Assembly: GCA_021731025.1 (NCBI GenBank)
Contig: JAKFYD010000023.1
Coordinates: forward strand, 1-54,095
Reading direction: 5' to 3'
Length of the DNA stretch: 54,095 bases
Origin: Pseudobdellovibrionaceae bacterium
GTDB taxonomy: Bacteria > Bdellovibrionota > Bdellovibrionia > Bdellovibrionales > Bdellovibrionaceae
In this document: in pieces, positions 41,327 through 50,479 of the stretch
Layout: the number at the start of each line of letters is the position of its first letter
Numbering within the stretch: the first letter of the stretch is position 1
The notes under the pieces: model-generated
Seen by the model: the letters and a program-made list of their open reading frames with translations, nothing else
What the model was told of the DNA's origin: nothing
Databases searched by the model: none
Position numbers and translations under genes: made by a program

Positions 41327-42787
41327 CTAGTCTTTTTGAACTCTATAATCTTCTTTAGTTTTCGGGATGACCTTCGAGCTTTCCAGTTCACCGACGATTT
41401 CAACAACAGGTTTAACTTTTTCGATATAGTCTGGCGGCCCAAGTAAGATCTCAGCTTCCTCTGCATCCAAAAATGGAGTTTGAACTTCAAGCATATCCAT
41501 TCCGTTTTTCCAGATTGCACGGCCCGGTACTCGCGGAAGATCTGACGCCCTTCCGTTACCGAGAACAGAAATACTGGAGGCATCGTTCATCATTTGAAAG
41601 CAGATGACACCAGTGAGATTAGCTTTAACTTGTGAATCAAGCGCTCGAGTATCTGGACGCTGAGTCGCAACAACCAGATGAACACCAACAGCACGGCCCA
41701 ACCGAGCGACGCGGCTCAAAATACCACGAGCTGCTTGGATTTCCTTTGAGTTCGCGTGATTCCCCGCAAGAAACATCTCCGCAGCTTCATCAACTACAAT
41801 GACATGTCGGTTCAGTGAAGTCCGTCCCGGTAGATTTTTCTTCGTCAAGTAGGCATCAATGTCTTTGCAGTTATGTGTCTTGAGCAAAGTCATTCGTTCA
41901 TCAAGAACGAAACTCACGAGCTTAAGTTCCTCAATTGCTGCGACAACATTAGGAACTACACGGAATTGCCGTCTATTTTCGAAAAGCGAAAACTCAAGAC
42001 CACCTTTCAAGTCGATCAGCAGAAATTTGGTCGCCTTTTGATGAAGATGCATATGCACAATCAACTGACGAAGAAAGGTCGACTTACCACCTCCGGTTTG
42101 ACCGGCGATCAAAAGATGAGGTGTTTGCTTGAATGTGCCAATGAGCTGATGAGCCCGAGTTCGACCGACAAGAAAGCCAAATGAAGGAGTTTTTTGTTCG
42201 GAGTTGTAGACAACATTATCTGCCATCGGTATATGGGAATAGATGAAGTCAACTGCGCGAAGTTCTCGATCTTCTTTGATGACATCAACGTAGATTCCAA
42301 GTTCTGACTCTAAGTACTTTTTCTGCTCATTGAATTTAGAGAGCGGAAAGCCAGCATTCGTGACTCGCAGTTTTCGATTTGTCGAATCAATGGGAAAATC
42401 AGAGATGAGATTCGGTAATCGGCCAATCTTTGATTCAAGTCCAGCGTTTTTGAATGCGGCAGTTAGAGTTGCAAGCTTTTCTCTTTTCTTCTTTACTTGC
42501 AACCAAGCCCAAACCCAAAAACCAAGAGTCGAAAATGAAAAGGCATACAGCCGATACAAAGGTTGATAGTAAGGGTACAGCGCATTTAGCCCCGTCTTAG
42601 AAAGCAAGTAATGATCAATTTTAAAAGTCAGCAGCGCTGTCGCAAAAAGCATCCAGCCAGCGCAATAATGCCAAGGAATGGTTTGAGATTGAAACCCGTG
42701 AATCAATTCTCCAACGGGACTCAAAAGCAAACGAAAATTACGAATAGCTCTATTGAGCCGATCAAATTGAGGAGTCTGTTTGTTCAT
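41327..42787 (-). CDS. FtsK/HerA-type conjugation coupling protein (T4CP)
   Basis: 486 residues. Two N-terminal membrane segments (WMLFATALLTFKIDHYLL, YAFSFSTLGFWVWAWL) anchor a cytoplasmic ATPase with Walker A AGQTGGGKSTFLRQL, LLIDLKGG, Walker B VIVVDEAAEMF, and ARLGRAVGVHLVVATQRP, the FtsK/SpoIIIE-type motor pattern also seen in TcpA coupling proteins. It should link the relaxase-DNA complex to the secretion channel. The ATG at 42787 has GAGG at the right distance; a GTG at 42799 is in frame. Confidence 0.88.
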   Translation of the reverse strand: MNKQTPQFDRLNRAIRNFRLLLSPVGELIHGFQSQTIPWHYCAGWMLFATALLTFKIDHYLLSKTGLNALYPYYQPLYRLYAFSFSTLGFWVWAWLQVKKKREKLATLTAAFKNAGLESKIGRLPNLISDFPIDSTNRKLRVTNAGFPLSKFNEQKKYLESELGIYVDVIKEDRELRAVDFIYSHIPMADNVVYNSEQKTPSFGFLVGRTRAHQLIGTFKQTPHLLIAGQTGGGKSTFLRQLIVHMHLHQKATKFLLIDLKGGLEFSLFENRRQFRVVPNVVAAIEELKLVSFVLDERMTLLKTHNCKDIDAYLTKKNLPGRTSLNRHVIVVDEAAEMFLAGNHANSKEIQAARGILSRVARLGRAVGVHLVVATQRPDTRALDSQVKANLTGVICFQMMNDASSISVLGNGRASDLPRVPGRAIWKNGMDMLEVQTPFLDAEEAEILLGPPDYIEKVKPVVEIVGELESSKVIPKTKEDYRVQKD

Positions 42788-42833
42788 AACAAACCTCACT
42801 AGAATTTCTTTTGTGTCTTGGTGAATGTCGTGA

Positions 42834-43718
42834 CTACTGAGCCGTCTCGAAGATGATCAGGATTTCTTCTCCGGCAGGAATTGAAATTGGTGCTGGTTGG
42901 TTTCTCAGGTTGGACATCTGGTCGTTCGCCATTTCAACAGCAGCTCGGCTTGCACCATTCAGAAGTGCATTTTTAGGATCCGAATTTGTTACAACCTGTT
43001 GTCCGATAATTGTTCGTTCTTGCATACCTTCAGTCATTCCACCGGCAAAGTAGAGACCGACAGCCGTGCCATACCTCAGTGCATATCGCTTGAACTTTGA
43101 ACCTGGTAGACCAGCAGTTTTATCTTCCGTATCAACAGCTTGTCCTTGAACAGCTTTGACCGATCCCTCTTTGTGGACGACATGAGTGAACCGAATAAAA
43201 AGTCGGTCTTCAGTGGATTGCCCATGACCCACAACTGTTTCACCGGCCTTCAAGTAGTTTTCTCCTTGAACTCGAAGAGATTCTAACAGTACAGCACGAA
43301 CAAGACCGTTGGATGCTCCAGTCAATAGTTTCGCACGCACTTCACTCCCAGGTGGAATCTGACTGGCTCGAGTTCGGTCTATCTTCTGAAGCCCAGGCAA
43401 TTTCACGACGATTCGCTTTAAAGACTTCCGGTTCCTCTCGGTTATCCGATCTTTTTCGGCTTGAGCGGAATACGTTTCGAAGGAAACAGCTTGCTGGGCT
43501 CCGACCTGAGATGTCTCCGGAGCATCTACACCCGAAGAAGAGGTCTCGGGCTTTTCTGGCGCACGCATCCACATGATAGAGCCAAGACAAAGAACCGCTC
43601 CAATCATCAAAATCTTAACTGTTTGCTTGGGAAGACCTTTTTCTTTACTCTGAAAGCCAAAGCGACTTTCAATTTTTGGCTCTGATGTGATTTCAACCGA
43701 CTTATTTTCGTCGCCCAT
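42834..43718 (-). CDS. VirB10/TrbI-like T4SS core protein
   Basis: 294 residues. One membrane segment near residue 35-52 (ILMIGAVLCLGSIMWM), a proline/serine-rich linker, then a beta-rich periplasmic domain: IPPGSEVRAKLLTGA, GHGQSTEDRLFIRFTHV, a glycine/alanine-rich antenna-like region (LRYGTAVGLYFAGGMTEGM), and IPAGEEILIIFE at the end. These are VirB10/TraB/TrbI features: the protein spans from inner to outer membrane. It overlaps the VirB9-like gene by 17 bases. Confidence 0.82.
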   Translation of the reverse strand: MGDENKSVEITSEPKIESRFGFQSKEKGLPKQTVKILMIGAVLCLGSIMWMRAPEKPETSSSGVDAPETSQVGAQQAVSFETYSAQAEKDRITERNRKSLKRIVVKLPGLQKIDRTRASQIPPGSEVRAKLLTGASNGLVRAVLLESLRVQGENYLKAGETVVGHGQSTEDRLFIRFTHVVHKEGSVKAVQGQAVDTEDKTAGLPGSKFKRYALRYGTAVGLYFAGGMTEGMQERTIIGQQVVTNSDPKNALLNGASRAAVEMANDQMSNLRNQPAPISIPAGEEILIIFETAQ

Positions 43719-44079
43719 TTTTCGACTCCGGTTTTATTCGATCTGTTTCGCAGTCTTTAATGAAATACAGGCCAGCACCTGCTGGCGATGTCACAAGATC
43801 CAAAACAAATCGTCGACCTTGAAGATAAACGAACAGATTGGATCTCGCATTCACCGTGGCCGGAGAAATAGTCAGATCATTTTTGATGTACGCAATTCCG
43901 AAAGTGCTTCGAGTTCCAAGAACTACTTTTTCTGGCTCCATCGGAAACTCAAGTGCCGTTCCCCTTGTCGAGATGGAGACCGTAGCAACATTGTTCTCGC
44001 AAAGTTTAATCGTTTTTCCGACTTCTGCTCGAACTACTGGGGCAAAAGAGAGAAACAGCAGAATCAAATTTGTCATCAT
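43702..44079 (-). CDS. VirB9/TraK-like T4SS outer-membrane complex protein
   Basis: 125 residues with a signal peptide (MMTNLILLFLSFAPVVRA). The beta-strand segments ALEFPMEPEKVVLG, FGIAYIKNDLTISP and NLFVYLQGRRFVLDL match the N-terminal domain of VirB9/TraK, which builds the outer-membrane ring with VirB10 and VirB7. The protein is shorter than VirB9 (about 250-290) and lacks the C-terminal domain, an IncF-TraK-like or reduced version. Overlaps the VirB8-like gene by 4 bases. Confidence 0.7.
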   Translation of the reverse strand: MMTNLILLFLSFAPVVRAEVGKTIKLCENNVATVSISTRGTALEFPMEPEKVVLGTRSTFGIAYIKNDLTISPATVNARSNLFVYLQGRRFVLDLVTSPAGAGLYFIKDCETDRIKPESKNGRRK

Positions 44080-44615
44080 TCTTTTTTCTCCTTCTCTACA
44101 ATCTGAGCGATTGAGCCAATGATCAGTCCATAGGGATTGGACTCAGTTCGATTCGTTTGCAGAATGGTCACTTTAAGATTTAAAGGAAGAACTGACTTCA
44201 CTTTGCCAATCGAGATCAGGCGATCTGTGAAGACCTGCACCTCATCGCCACTGACTTTCACTTCGGTGATCAAAACCCGCTGCAACATTTGCCGCTGCTT
44301 GAGCGTTGCCATTTCCTTTTCGCGCAAGAGGGTTTCCTCAATAGCGAGAAATCCGTCCTTCAGATTCTGATCTGAGTTAAAGCGCAGCGGAATGGCTTCC
44401 TTCAGAAAAGACGAAATTTCGTCTTCAGTCGGCTTAGAATTTTTCAATGGTAGTGCTTTCGAAAAGCAGGTCCGCTCAATTACAAGGGGATCCTTCATCG
44501 AAAGACCCGCTATGACGGAAAGCTGAAACAAGCAAACAAAGGCAAGAAGAGCCGCCGCCGTTTTAAGCGTGACATTTTGGGCGGCTGTTTTTGCCCACGC
44601 AGTTGAAAATCGCAT
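44076..44615 (-). CDS. VirB8/TraE-like T4SS protein
   Basis: 179 residues. One N-terminal membrane helix (AAALLAFVCLFQLSVIAG) and a periplasmic domain with RVLITEVKVSGDEVQVFTDR and LNLKVTILQTNRTESNPYGL, including the NPYG motif characteristic of VirB8/TraE. It bridges the inner-membrane complex and the outer ring. AAGGAA precedes the ATG. Confidence 0.8.
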   Translation of the reverse strand: MRFSTAWAKTAAQNVTLKTAAALLAFVCLFQLSVIAGLSMKDPLVIERTCFSKALPLKNSKPTEDEISSFLKEAIPLRFNSDQNLKDGFLAIEETLLREKEMATLKQRQMLQRVLITEVKVSGDEVQVFTDRLISIGKVKSVLPLNLKVTILQTNRTESNPYGLIIGSIAQIVEKEKKE

Positions 44616-44618
44616 TTA

Positions 44619-45596
44619 TTATTCCTTTTTCTTGGAATCCGAGTCTCGTTTAGGAAATTGAATAACATTAATAGGTAAAGACGCAGACGATGGGCTTGAG
44701 AAAGTCTTCCGGATCTGAGAGCTCGCGCTCTTAGTGGTGTTCCAAGATTTTGAGATCCCTCTACCTGTGGTCTTCAATGCCCAACCACCAGTTTTCGCCG
44801 TCACCATTTTCGTTTTAGCAGCGACAACCGCTGGAGAAAGAAATCCGGCTGACAATCCCATAGCTGCAAGCCCTGCTGTTTGACCTGCAATTCCCGAAAG
44901 AGCTCCAGAAATTAAATTTTTGACCACCATTGGTGTCAGAAGAATTGAAAGCGCCAACATTAAAGTCAGAGCTAGCAGTGATATGAAATTTCCCTGACCA
45001 GGATTTTTAAAATTATTGAGGGCTGTACTCCATAACAGAGTTCCTAAGACAGACCAAACAATCTTCCAGCTTGCGATCTCAAAAAGAGTTCTAAAAAGGC
45101 CAGCCGTCATGCCAGCCGTTGCTGGGAGAATATAGAAGGTAATCATCAACGGCGAAAAAATGTAGAGCAAAACAAGGCAATAAACGATGGCAGCATCAAA
45201 GAAGAACACTGTCAGATAGAGAATACCATAGACCGCATACGATACGACAGAAAGCAGTGTATCGCCAACAGATGTCCACGACCACGAATGCTCTTTTAGC
45301 GCGGCCCCCGCACTTTCGAGCAAGTGATGAAAGCTATTGAGATCTCCAACCTTATCGGCCACGGCATCTGCGACGGCTGCGACCATATTTGAGATTTCAG
45401 GATAAGCTGCCAGAAGAATTGCGGCGATAAGCGTTCGGCCAACAAGCTGTGGAAATCCTAAAGATCCACCAATCGGCATTTTGAAATACTCGAGCAGTAC
45501 ACCGATCAGAAGTAGAATCGTTGAAAGCGTATAGAAAACTGAAACGAAGAATGTATGCAGCGTTTTTGCTTCTGCCGAAATGAATCCAATATCCAT
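44619..45596 (-). CDS. VirB6/TrbL-like polytopic T4SS protein
   Basis: 325 residues with at least six membrane segments (for example LSTILLLIGVLLEYF, VFFFDAAIVYCLVLLYIF, LTLMLALSILLTPMVV) and a basic, serine-rich C-terminal tail. The size, topology and place between VirB5-like and VirB8-like genes mark it as the inner-membrane channel component. Its ATG overlaps the previous stop (TAATG). Confidence 0.8.
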   Translation of the reverse strand: MDIGFISAEAKTLHTFFVSVFYTLSTILLLIGVLLEYFKMPIGGSLGFPQLVGRTLIAAILLAAYPEISNMVAAVADAVADKVGDLNSFHHLLESAGAALKEHSWSWTSVGDTLLSVVSYAVYGILYLTVFFFDAAIVYCLVLLYIFSPLMITFYILPATAGMTAGLFRTLFEIASWKIVWSVLGTLLWSTALNNFKNPGQGNFISLLALTLMLALSILLTPMVVKNLISGALSGIAGQTAGLAAMGLSAGFLSPAVVAAKTKMVTAKTGGWALKTTGRGISKSWNTTKSASSQIRKTFSSPSSASLPINVIQFPKRDSDSKKKE

Positions 45597-46282
45597 TATT
45601 CAAACCTTGGAAGTTGAAACTTCGGCGATTGCGATGCCAGTGCCGCGTTAAGTTTGTCGGCGCTATCCACCATTTGACGTGTGCGTTCTTTATCTTTTCG
45701 ATTTTGAACCATCATGCTTTGAGCTTGAAGTTTTAGACCTGTCGCCTGGGTTCGAAGCATTTCGTTTTGGAGATTCAACATCACACCCAATGACTGCGCT
45801 GTTAATTTGCTAGCGCCTCCGGGTGATACACGATGACTTTCGTCTTTGATCATTTCACCGATCTCATCAATCGTCTTCGTGTACTTGTAGATTGAGTTAT
45901 TGAGGGCGATCGCCTCGGCAGCAGTTTGATCGGTATCTCTTTGCGCTTTTGAATCCTGCGATTCCACAACAATACCGTAGACGGACTCGATTTGAGCCAA
46001 GGCATCCGTTACTTTTTGCCAGTCGCGATAGAGACCTGGATCAGTATTAGGACTGATGGTGCGAATCAGGCTTAGAGAGTCATTGATGCCGTGATTGATG
46101 TCTCGAATTAGGTTAAGACTATCCTGGCCGTTTTGAAGAATACTTCGAAGCTGCGCCAACTGCTGAAGCGCATTCGCAAGGATTTGCATCAGTACAGCCA
46201 CGTCACCGCCAAAAATATCCGCTCTCGCGGGCTGAGCGAAGAAGAGAGATAATGAAAGGACCAATGCCATTAGCTTTTTCAT
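45596..46282 (-). CDS. VirB5/TrbJ-like T4SS protein
   Basis: 228 residues with a signal peptide (MKKLMALVLSLSLFFAQPARA) and long helices with many Gln/Asn (LQQLAQLRSILQNGQDSLN, LNLQNEMLRTQATGLKLQAQ), typical of VirB5/TrbJ minor pilus-tip proteins. AAGGAGC precedes the ATG. VirB6 follows with a 1-base overlap. Confidence 0.78.
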   Translation of the reverse strand: MKKLMALVLSLSLFFAQPARADIFGGDVAVLMQILANALQQLAQLRSILQNGQDSLNLIRDINHGINDSLSLIRTISPNTDPGLYRDWQKVTDALAQIESVYGIVVESQDSKAQRDTDQTAAEAIALNNSIYKYTKTIDEIGEMIKDESHRVSPGGASKLTAQSLGVMLNLQNEMLRTQATGLKLQAQSMMVQNRKDKERTRQMVDSADKLNAALASQSPKFQLPRFE

Positions 46283-46296
46283 ATTGCTCCTTACTT

Positions 46297-48702
46297 TTAG
46301 GCAGCGATTCCATTTGGGTATTTCTGCGAGAGCAGAGTTAAAATCTCAAACTGTGAAAGCTCGGGGTTTTCTTTTTTGGCTGCTTCAATGGCCGATAAAT
46401 CTCTGGGATCCGTTGTTGCGATCCACAACTCAAGCGGAGTCGATTCAATCACCGCAACAGTTCTTCGCTCTTGGCTTAGAACTAAAAACGCCTCTGAAAA
46501 TTTGCCTTTGTTCTGACGAAGCGAGCTGATCAAGGCGACTTCGTTATCGTTTAGGCCCAACGCTTCTTTCATCTTCGTGAAGTCGCTCTGGTTTTGCATA
46601 AGAACCCATTTGATTGAACAGTTGGGAAGCAGCGCCGACGAAATCCCAGAGTTCAAAAAATCATCCAGCGCTTGGCTTATGGCGATCGCCGAACAAAAAT
46701 ACTTTCTCACTGTTCTAAAAATTTCCTCTATAAACGAGGCACCAAGACCGGTTTTATCTTTCAATAAACGCCAGCACTCGTCGAAAATTATAAACTTCAT
46801 TCTTGAGCGATCACGTTGCACTTCACGCCACACAAGATCGGCAATGATGTAGAGGCAAACAGCCTGAAGGTCAGGATAGGTTTCGAGTCCCTTAAGATCG
46901 AAGGTTACAATGTCCCTTTGAAATTCAATGGTTGTCGGTCGATCAAGAAATTTTCCATAAGGCGTGCTTCCACACCAAGGACCAAGAATCTTTCCGTAAT
47001 TTTTGATTTCGCTTTCCGGGTGTTGAAGAAGAAGTTCCCTTAAATCTGAGAGTCTCGGCGTTGCCGAAGTTTCATAGACTTTTTGAATGGCCGCTTCGAT
47101 TTCAGCACGGGCCAGCTTCGGAATCCGGGTATCACTATCTTCTTTGGTCATAAGCTCAACGAGGCCTACGATGAATTTGATTTTATGAGATGAGGGCTTC
47201 GTCTCGCCCGGCGCTAAGTCGAACGGATTAACCGAAAGAGAGTCATTCACTCCTAGTTCGACGTACTGGCCCGACAAGTTTTCGGTGAGTTTCTTGTAGG
47301 AGCCACCAATGTCAATGAAGAAGACTTTTGGATCTTCCTTTAGCATTTGGAGAAGCAAAATGTTGGTTAGATAAGATTTTCCGGCACCAGATCCACCGCT
47401 GATAAGCTGATTTCCGTTCGTTAGCGAAACATCAAACGGCGAAAAACTAAAAAGACTTCCTTGTCGCGACCGTAGCAGAATGCTTGGGTTATCGTGACCT
47501 GGCCAAGGTCCATACAAGGGAACAAGATCACACAAGTTGGCGGTCTTGATCTTCTTAAGCCGCTCCTTGCAACGAGAATTTGGCAATGCCGTCTGGCTGA
47601 AAATATCAAACGCAGCCAGAGTCTCGACCATGGCTTCAGCTCCGCTTATCTCGCGAAACTTCGAAAGTGTGATGTCGACCTGATTTTCTAGATCTTCCTC
47701 ATTTTCACTTTGAAGAAGAACTGAGATTGAAACGTGAAAGACTTTTTGACCCTGAGCGATCATCTGCTCAAGCAGCGTCTCGAGGTCTTGCAGCTTTGCC
47801 GTACTCTCGATGTCAGAAACTCCTGTTCGTTTTCCAACGGCCATTGAAAACGCAATTCGCCGCTGAGTTTGCAGCGTTTCGATTTCCTTCATCTGTTCAG
47901 GAACGTGGACCGTAACGAACAGCTTCGACTTAAAAGGAAATTCTCGGAGGCTTGCAGCCATACAAGCATAGGTTTGGTCAGGTAAAGTTTTAAGGGACAG
48001 AACTCGAAAGTGAGTTGTTCCAATCACGAAACCCTTGAGGGTCACTCCGACATCGGAATACAGAAGGCTTTGCCGAACTTCTTCAGGATCGTAACTTTGA
48101 AACGGAACTCGTCGTGACGGATTCCACTGATGGTAGAGAGCCTTCGCAACTTGATCCGAGGTCATTGGGCTCACGCGAATATCAAGCACTGAGAGTCCTT
48201 GAGCGATATTTTCTCGAAGCCGCTCTGTAAGCTGAATTTCACGTTCGAGACGCTCTTCTGAAATTGTTGAAAACTGCTTCTCTTTAGAAAAGAGTTTAGG
48301 TTTATCCAGCAATACTTGTGAAAAAGGCCTGCGCACAAAAACCTTCAGACCATGATATGGAAGATGCCCAGATCCATCTTCAGCCATGAGTCTTTCAACC
48401 CTCGCAGAACAAAGCGCTTTTGCGATTGGATTTTTTGAGCCATCGCCAAGACGATGATGGTTTTTAATGACAGTGTAGTTGCCGGAATCAATTTCTTGGA
48501 CGAACTGAATGTCGATCTTGTCAGGCAAGCTGTTGAAAAACTGGCCCACTCGCTCCGAATAGGAATTGATGCGATCATCGCTCCAACAGTTCAAGTCGAC
48601 CGGCACGCACTCAAGTCCGAACCCCAGCGAACCATCAGAGAAGATGATCATGTCGCCTTCAAATCCCCAAATTTGTAACTGATCTGCTAGTGCGTGATTC
48701 AT
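46297..48702 (-). CDS. VirB4/TraC-like T4SS ATPase
   Basis: 801 residues, the main secretion ATPase. Walker A is GGSGAGKSYLTNILLLQM, Walker B MKFIIFDECWRLL, and the ATPase tail has FRTVRKYFCSAIAISQALDDF and LRQNKGKFSEAFLVL. Length and the N-terminal TraC-like region match. It overlaps the VirB3-like gene by 4 bases. No separate VirB11 ATPase is visible, as in F-type systems. Confidence 0.92.
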   Translation of the reverse strand: MNHALADQLQIWGFEGDMIIFSDGSLGFGLECVPVDLNCWSDDRINSYSERVGQFFNSLPDKIDIQFVQEIDSGNYTVIKNHHRLGDGSKNPIAKALCSARVERLMAEDGSGHLPYHGLKVFVRRPFSQVLLDKPKLFSKEKQFSTISEERLEREIQLTERLRENIAQGLSVLDIRVSPMTSDQVAKALYHQWNPSRRVPFQSYDPEEVRQSLLYSDVGVTLKGFVIGTTHFRVLSLKTLPDQTYACMAASLREFPFKSKLFVTVHVPEQMKEIETLQTQRRIAFSMAVGKRTGVSDIESTAKLQDLETLLEQMIAQGQKVFHVSISVLLQSENEEDLENQVDITLSKFREISGAEAMVETLAAFDIFSQTALPNSRCKERLKKIKTANLCDLVPLYGPWPGHDNPSILLRSRQGSLFSFSPFDVSLTNGNQLISGGSGAGKSYLTNILLLQMLKEDPKVFFIDIGGSYKKLTENLSGQYVELGVNDSLSVNPFDLAPGETKPSSHKIKFIVGLVELMTKEDSDTRIPKLARAEIEAAIQKVYETSATPRLSDLRELLLQHPESEIKNYGKILGPWCGSTPYGKFLDRPTTIEFQRDIVTFDLKGLETYPDLQAVCLYIIADLVWREVQRDRSRMKFIIFDECWRLLKDKTGLGASFIEEIFRTVRKYFCSAIAISQALDDFLNSGISSALLPNCSIKWVLMQNQSDFTKMKEALGLNDNEVALISSLRQNKGKFSEAFLVLSQERRTVAVIESTPLELWIATTDPRDLSAIEAAKKENPELSQFEILTLLSQKYPNGIAA

Positions 48703-49016
48703 AAAGACTTCTTTCGTCGCGGAGGTGCGACATCATTGGTTGGCGATTGAAAAGCGGAAAAGTATTTTGGTCGCAGGTGAAATTTGGCGAGATGCACGAG
48801 GTAGTTGTCGGGTTTCCCGCGCTTACCAATTCTAAGAACAAGCGCGATGACAATAACTGGCAGCCAAACAAGCAGAAGCTTCTGGTTGGTTTGCCCGAAC
48901 AAGAAATTCAGAATTGAAAGTAGCAGGAAAATCGCGAGAACATCAGGAACTTCATATCCAAAAATCAGAAGTTTCTTTTCCAAACTTTGACTGGTTGGTT
49001 CAGATTTGAGTGGCAT
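48699..49016 (-). CDS. VirB3/TraL-like T4SS protein
   Basis: 105 residues from the ATG at 49016. Two adjacent membrane helices (VPDVLAIFLLLSILNFLFG, LLLVWLPVIVIALVLRI) followed by a short basic cytoplasmic tail (GKRGKPDNYLVHLAKFHLRP) match VirB3/TraL, which attaches to VirB4. It sits between the pilin and VirB4 genes as usual. Confidence 0.75.
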   Translation of the reverse strand: MPLKSEPTSQSLEKKLLIFGYEVPDVLAIFLLLSILNFLFGQTNQKLLLVWLPVIVIALVLRIGKRGKPDNYLVHLAKFHLRPKYFSAFQSPTNDVAPPRRKKSL

Positions 49017-49065
49017 CGTCACATCCAACGGAAGTGATGACGTGTCTTATGAAAAGAGCGATCCT

Positions 49066-49350
49066 CTAATTTACGAGGCCGCGGATGAATGCAACTATAC
49101 TGGATGAACCGAATCCGATACATGCCCCGATGATCGCGAGCCACAAGTGGCTGCGCGCATTCGGGTTTCCGGTAAAAAAACTGAATGCTGAAAAGATCAA
49201 TCCCAACACCGCTGCTAAAGGCAAAATGACGTTCATTAACTTAGATTGAATCGCACCAAGTGTGGATTCAACACTGCAATAGCCCACGGCTGGGACCAAC
49301 AGCATTGAAATGAGAAAAACAGAAAACATCGCCGTCTTTGACAACTTCAT
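49066..49350 (-). CDS. VirB2/TrbC-like prepilin
   Basis: 94 residues: a signal sequence (SKTAMFSVFLISMLLVPAVG) and two hydrophobic helices (LPLAAVLGLIFSAFSFFTG, LWLAIIGACIGFGSSSIVAF) with a short polar loop, the layout of VirB2/TrbC major pilins. AAGGAAG precedes the ATG. It is the first gene of the transfer operon. Confidence 0.8.
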   Translation of the reverse strand: MKLSKTAMFSVFLISMLLVPAVGYCSVESTLGAIQSKLMNVILPLAAVLGLIFSAFSFFTGNPNARSHLWLAIIGACIGFGSSSIVAFIRGLVN

Positions 49351-49481
49351 AGAGTACTTCCTTTCGAAATAGTTTTGAGGGTCTTAATAAAGCGAAATTT
49401 TGCCGCGCATAGGTCTGTGTGCATGGGCAGTTGATCGCTTGGTAGTCTTTCGACTAAAATTGTATAGAGCGAGGGGCTAGT

Positions 49482-50132
49482 ATGATAAGTGATGATGAGT
49501 GGAATCGAAATTTCCGAAATTCGATGAAAAATAAACGGCCTAAGACGACGGACGAAGAACTTGATCTATTAGGTTCGAGTTCGTCATATTGGGAATCTGA
49601 AAATTATCGTTCAGCTGCAGCTTGGTGTGCGACTTCGTGGGATCTAATCGCGGATTCGACCCAATCATCGAATTCAATCATCTTTGTGAATCTTCATGGC
49701 CTATTAGATGAGATACCGAAGTTTCTAAAAGATAAGGCGAAGATATTCTCAAGGTTCGACATTACGGACGATGACGCCGCAAATGCTTTCATTGCGACAA
49801 GTACCGATGATATAATTAAAAATCGCTTTCAGTTACTGTGGGATTCGAACCGAACTTCTGCAAAAATTCGAGAGCTGTGTTCTGATGATGACTTGTTCGT
49901 ACTTGGCTTTCTTAGACATCGTTACAGTCACCCAATTTTAAGTGGTTATTCTGTTAAAATCGAAGGTCCTCTGGGCGACAGTAAATTCAAAGTTGCGAAT
50001 TGGAAAAAATTGAAAAATCTCGGTTCCAACACAAAAGAAGAAGAATTTAAATTAAGGATGATTAAGAAATTACTGCCAGTTAAACCAGATATCAAAACTC
50101 TGGTTCTTCAGTTGCAGAAGCTGGCAAATTAA
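49482..50132 (+). CDS. Unknown protein with HEPN-like RxxxxH motif
   Basis: 216 residues, soluble, divergent from the transfer operon. A conserved-looking helix LGFLRHRYSHPIL contains R-x4-H, the catalytic signature of HEPN RNases, and an N-terminal helical segment NYRSAAAWCATSWDLIADS would fit the HEPN fold. No nucleotidyltransferase or antitoxin partner is adjacent. GAGGGG precedes the ATG. Assignment is tentative; it may be defence or stabilisation cargo. Confidence 0.5.
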   Translation: MISDDEWNRNFRNSMKNKRPKTTDEELDLLGSSSSYWESENYRSAAAWCATSWDLIADSTQSSNSIIFVNLHGLLDEIPKFLKDKAKIFSRFDITDDDAANAFIATSTDDIIKNRFQLLWDSNRTSAKIRELCSDDDLFVLGFLRHRYSHPILSGYSVKIEGPLGDSKFKVANWKKLKNLGSNTKEEEFKLRMIKKLLPVKPDIKTLVLQLQKLAN

Positions 50133-50143
50133 TTTTGAAGCAC

Positions 50144-50479
50144 TCATTCAATTTTCTGCGTTGGGCGAGCAATTCCGTTTAATGCTAAAACAGCTTTGCA
50201 TTCGTCTTCACCCCATCCCCAAGATGAAAGTGGATCCACCACAATCCTCTCAAGTTGGTCCATGTTCAGATGAGGGTGGATAGAAACAATCGGCTGGCGT
50301 TTTTCTTTAAGCCATTTATTCACAACCGTAATGTAGTCCAGTGTTTTACAGTCTAGTTCGCCAGTATAGGCGATAACTCCGATTGGAATTTGTTTCTGTA
50401 CCAATCCAACCAAAATTGCCGTATCACGAAGATCAGCTTGATAAAGCACCGTTACTGGCGCATGTGTTTTCACGCTCAC
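50144..50479 (-). CDS. Cargo protein of unknown function
   Basis: 111 residues. It reads VTVLYQADLRDTAILVGLVQKQ, then PIGVIAYTGELDCKTLDYIT and RQPIVSIHPHLN. This recalls the N-type ATP-pyrophosphatase/PAPS-reductase fold, where a PP-loop would sit at the first strand, but the SGGxDS loop is not present. Its GTG start overlaps the stop of the next gene upstream (TAGTG). Convergent with 49482-50132. Confidence 0.55.
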   Translation of the reverse strand: MSVKTHAPVTVLYQADLRDTAILVGLVQKQIPIGVIAYTGELDCKTLDYITVVNKWLKEKRQPIVSIHPHLNMDQLERIVVDPLSSWGWGEDECKAVLALNGIARPTQKIE

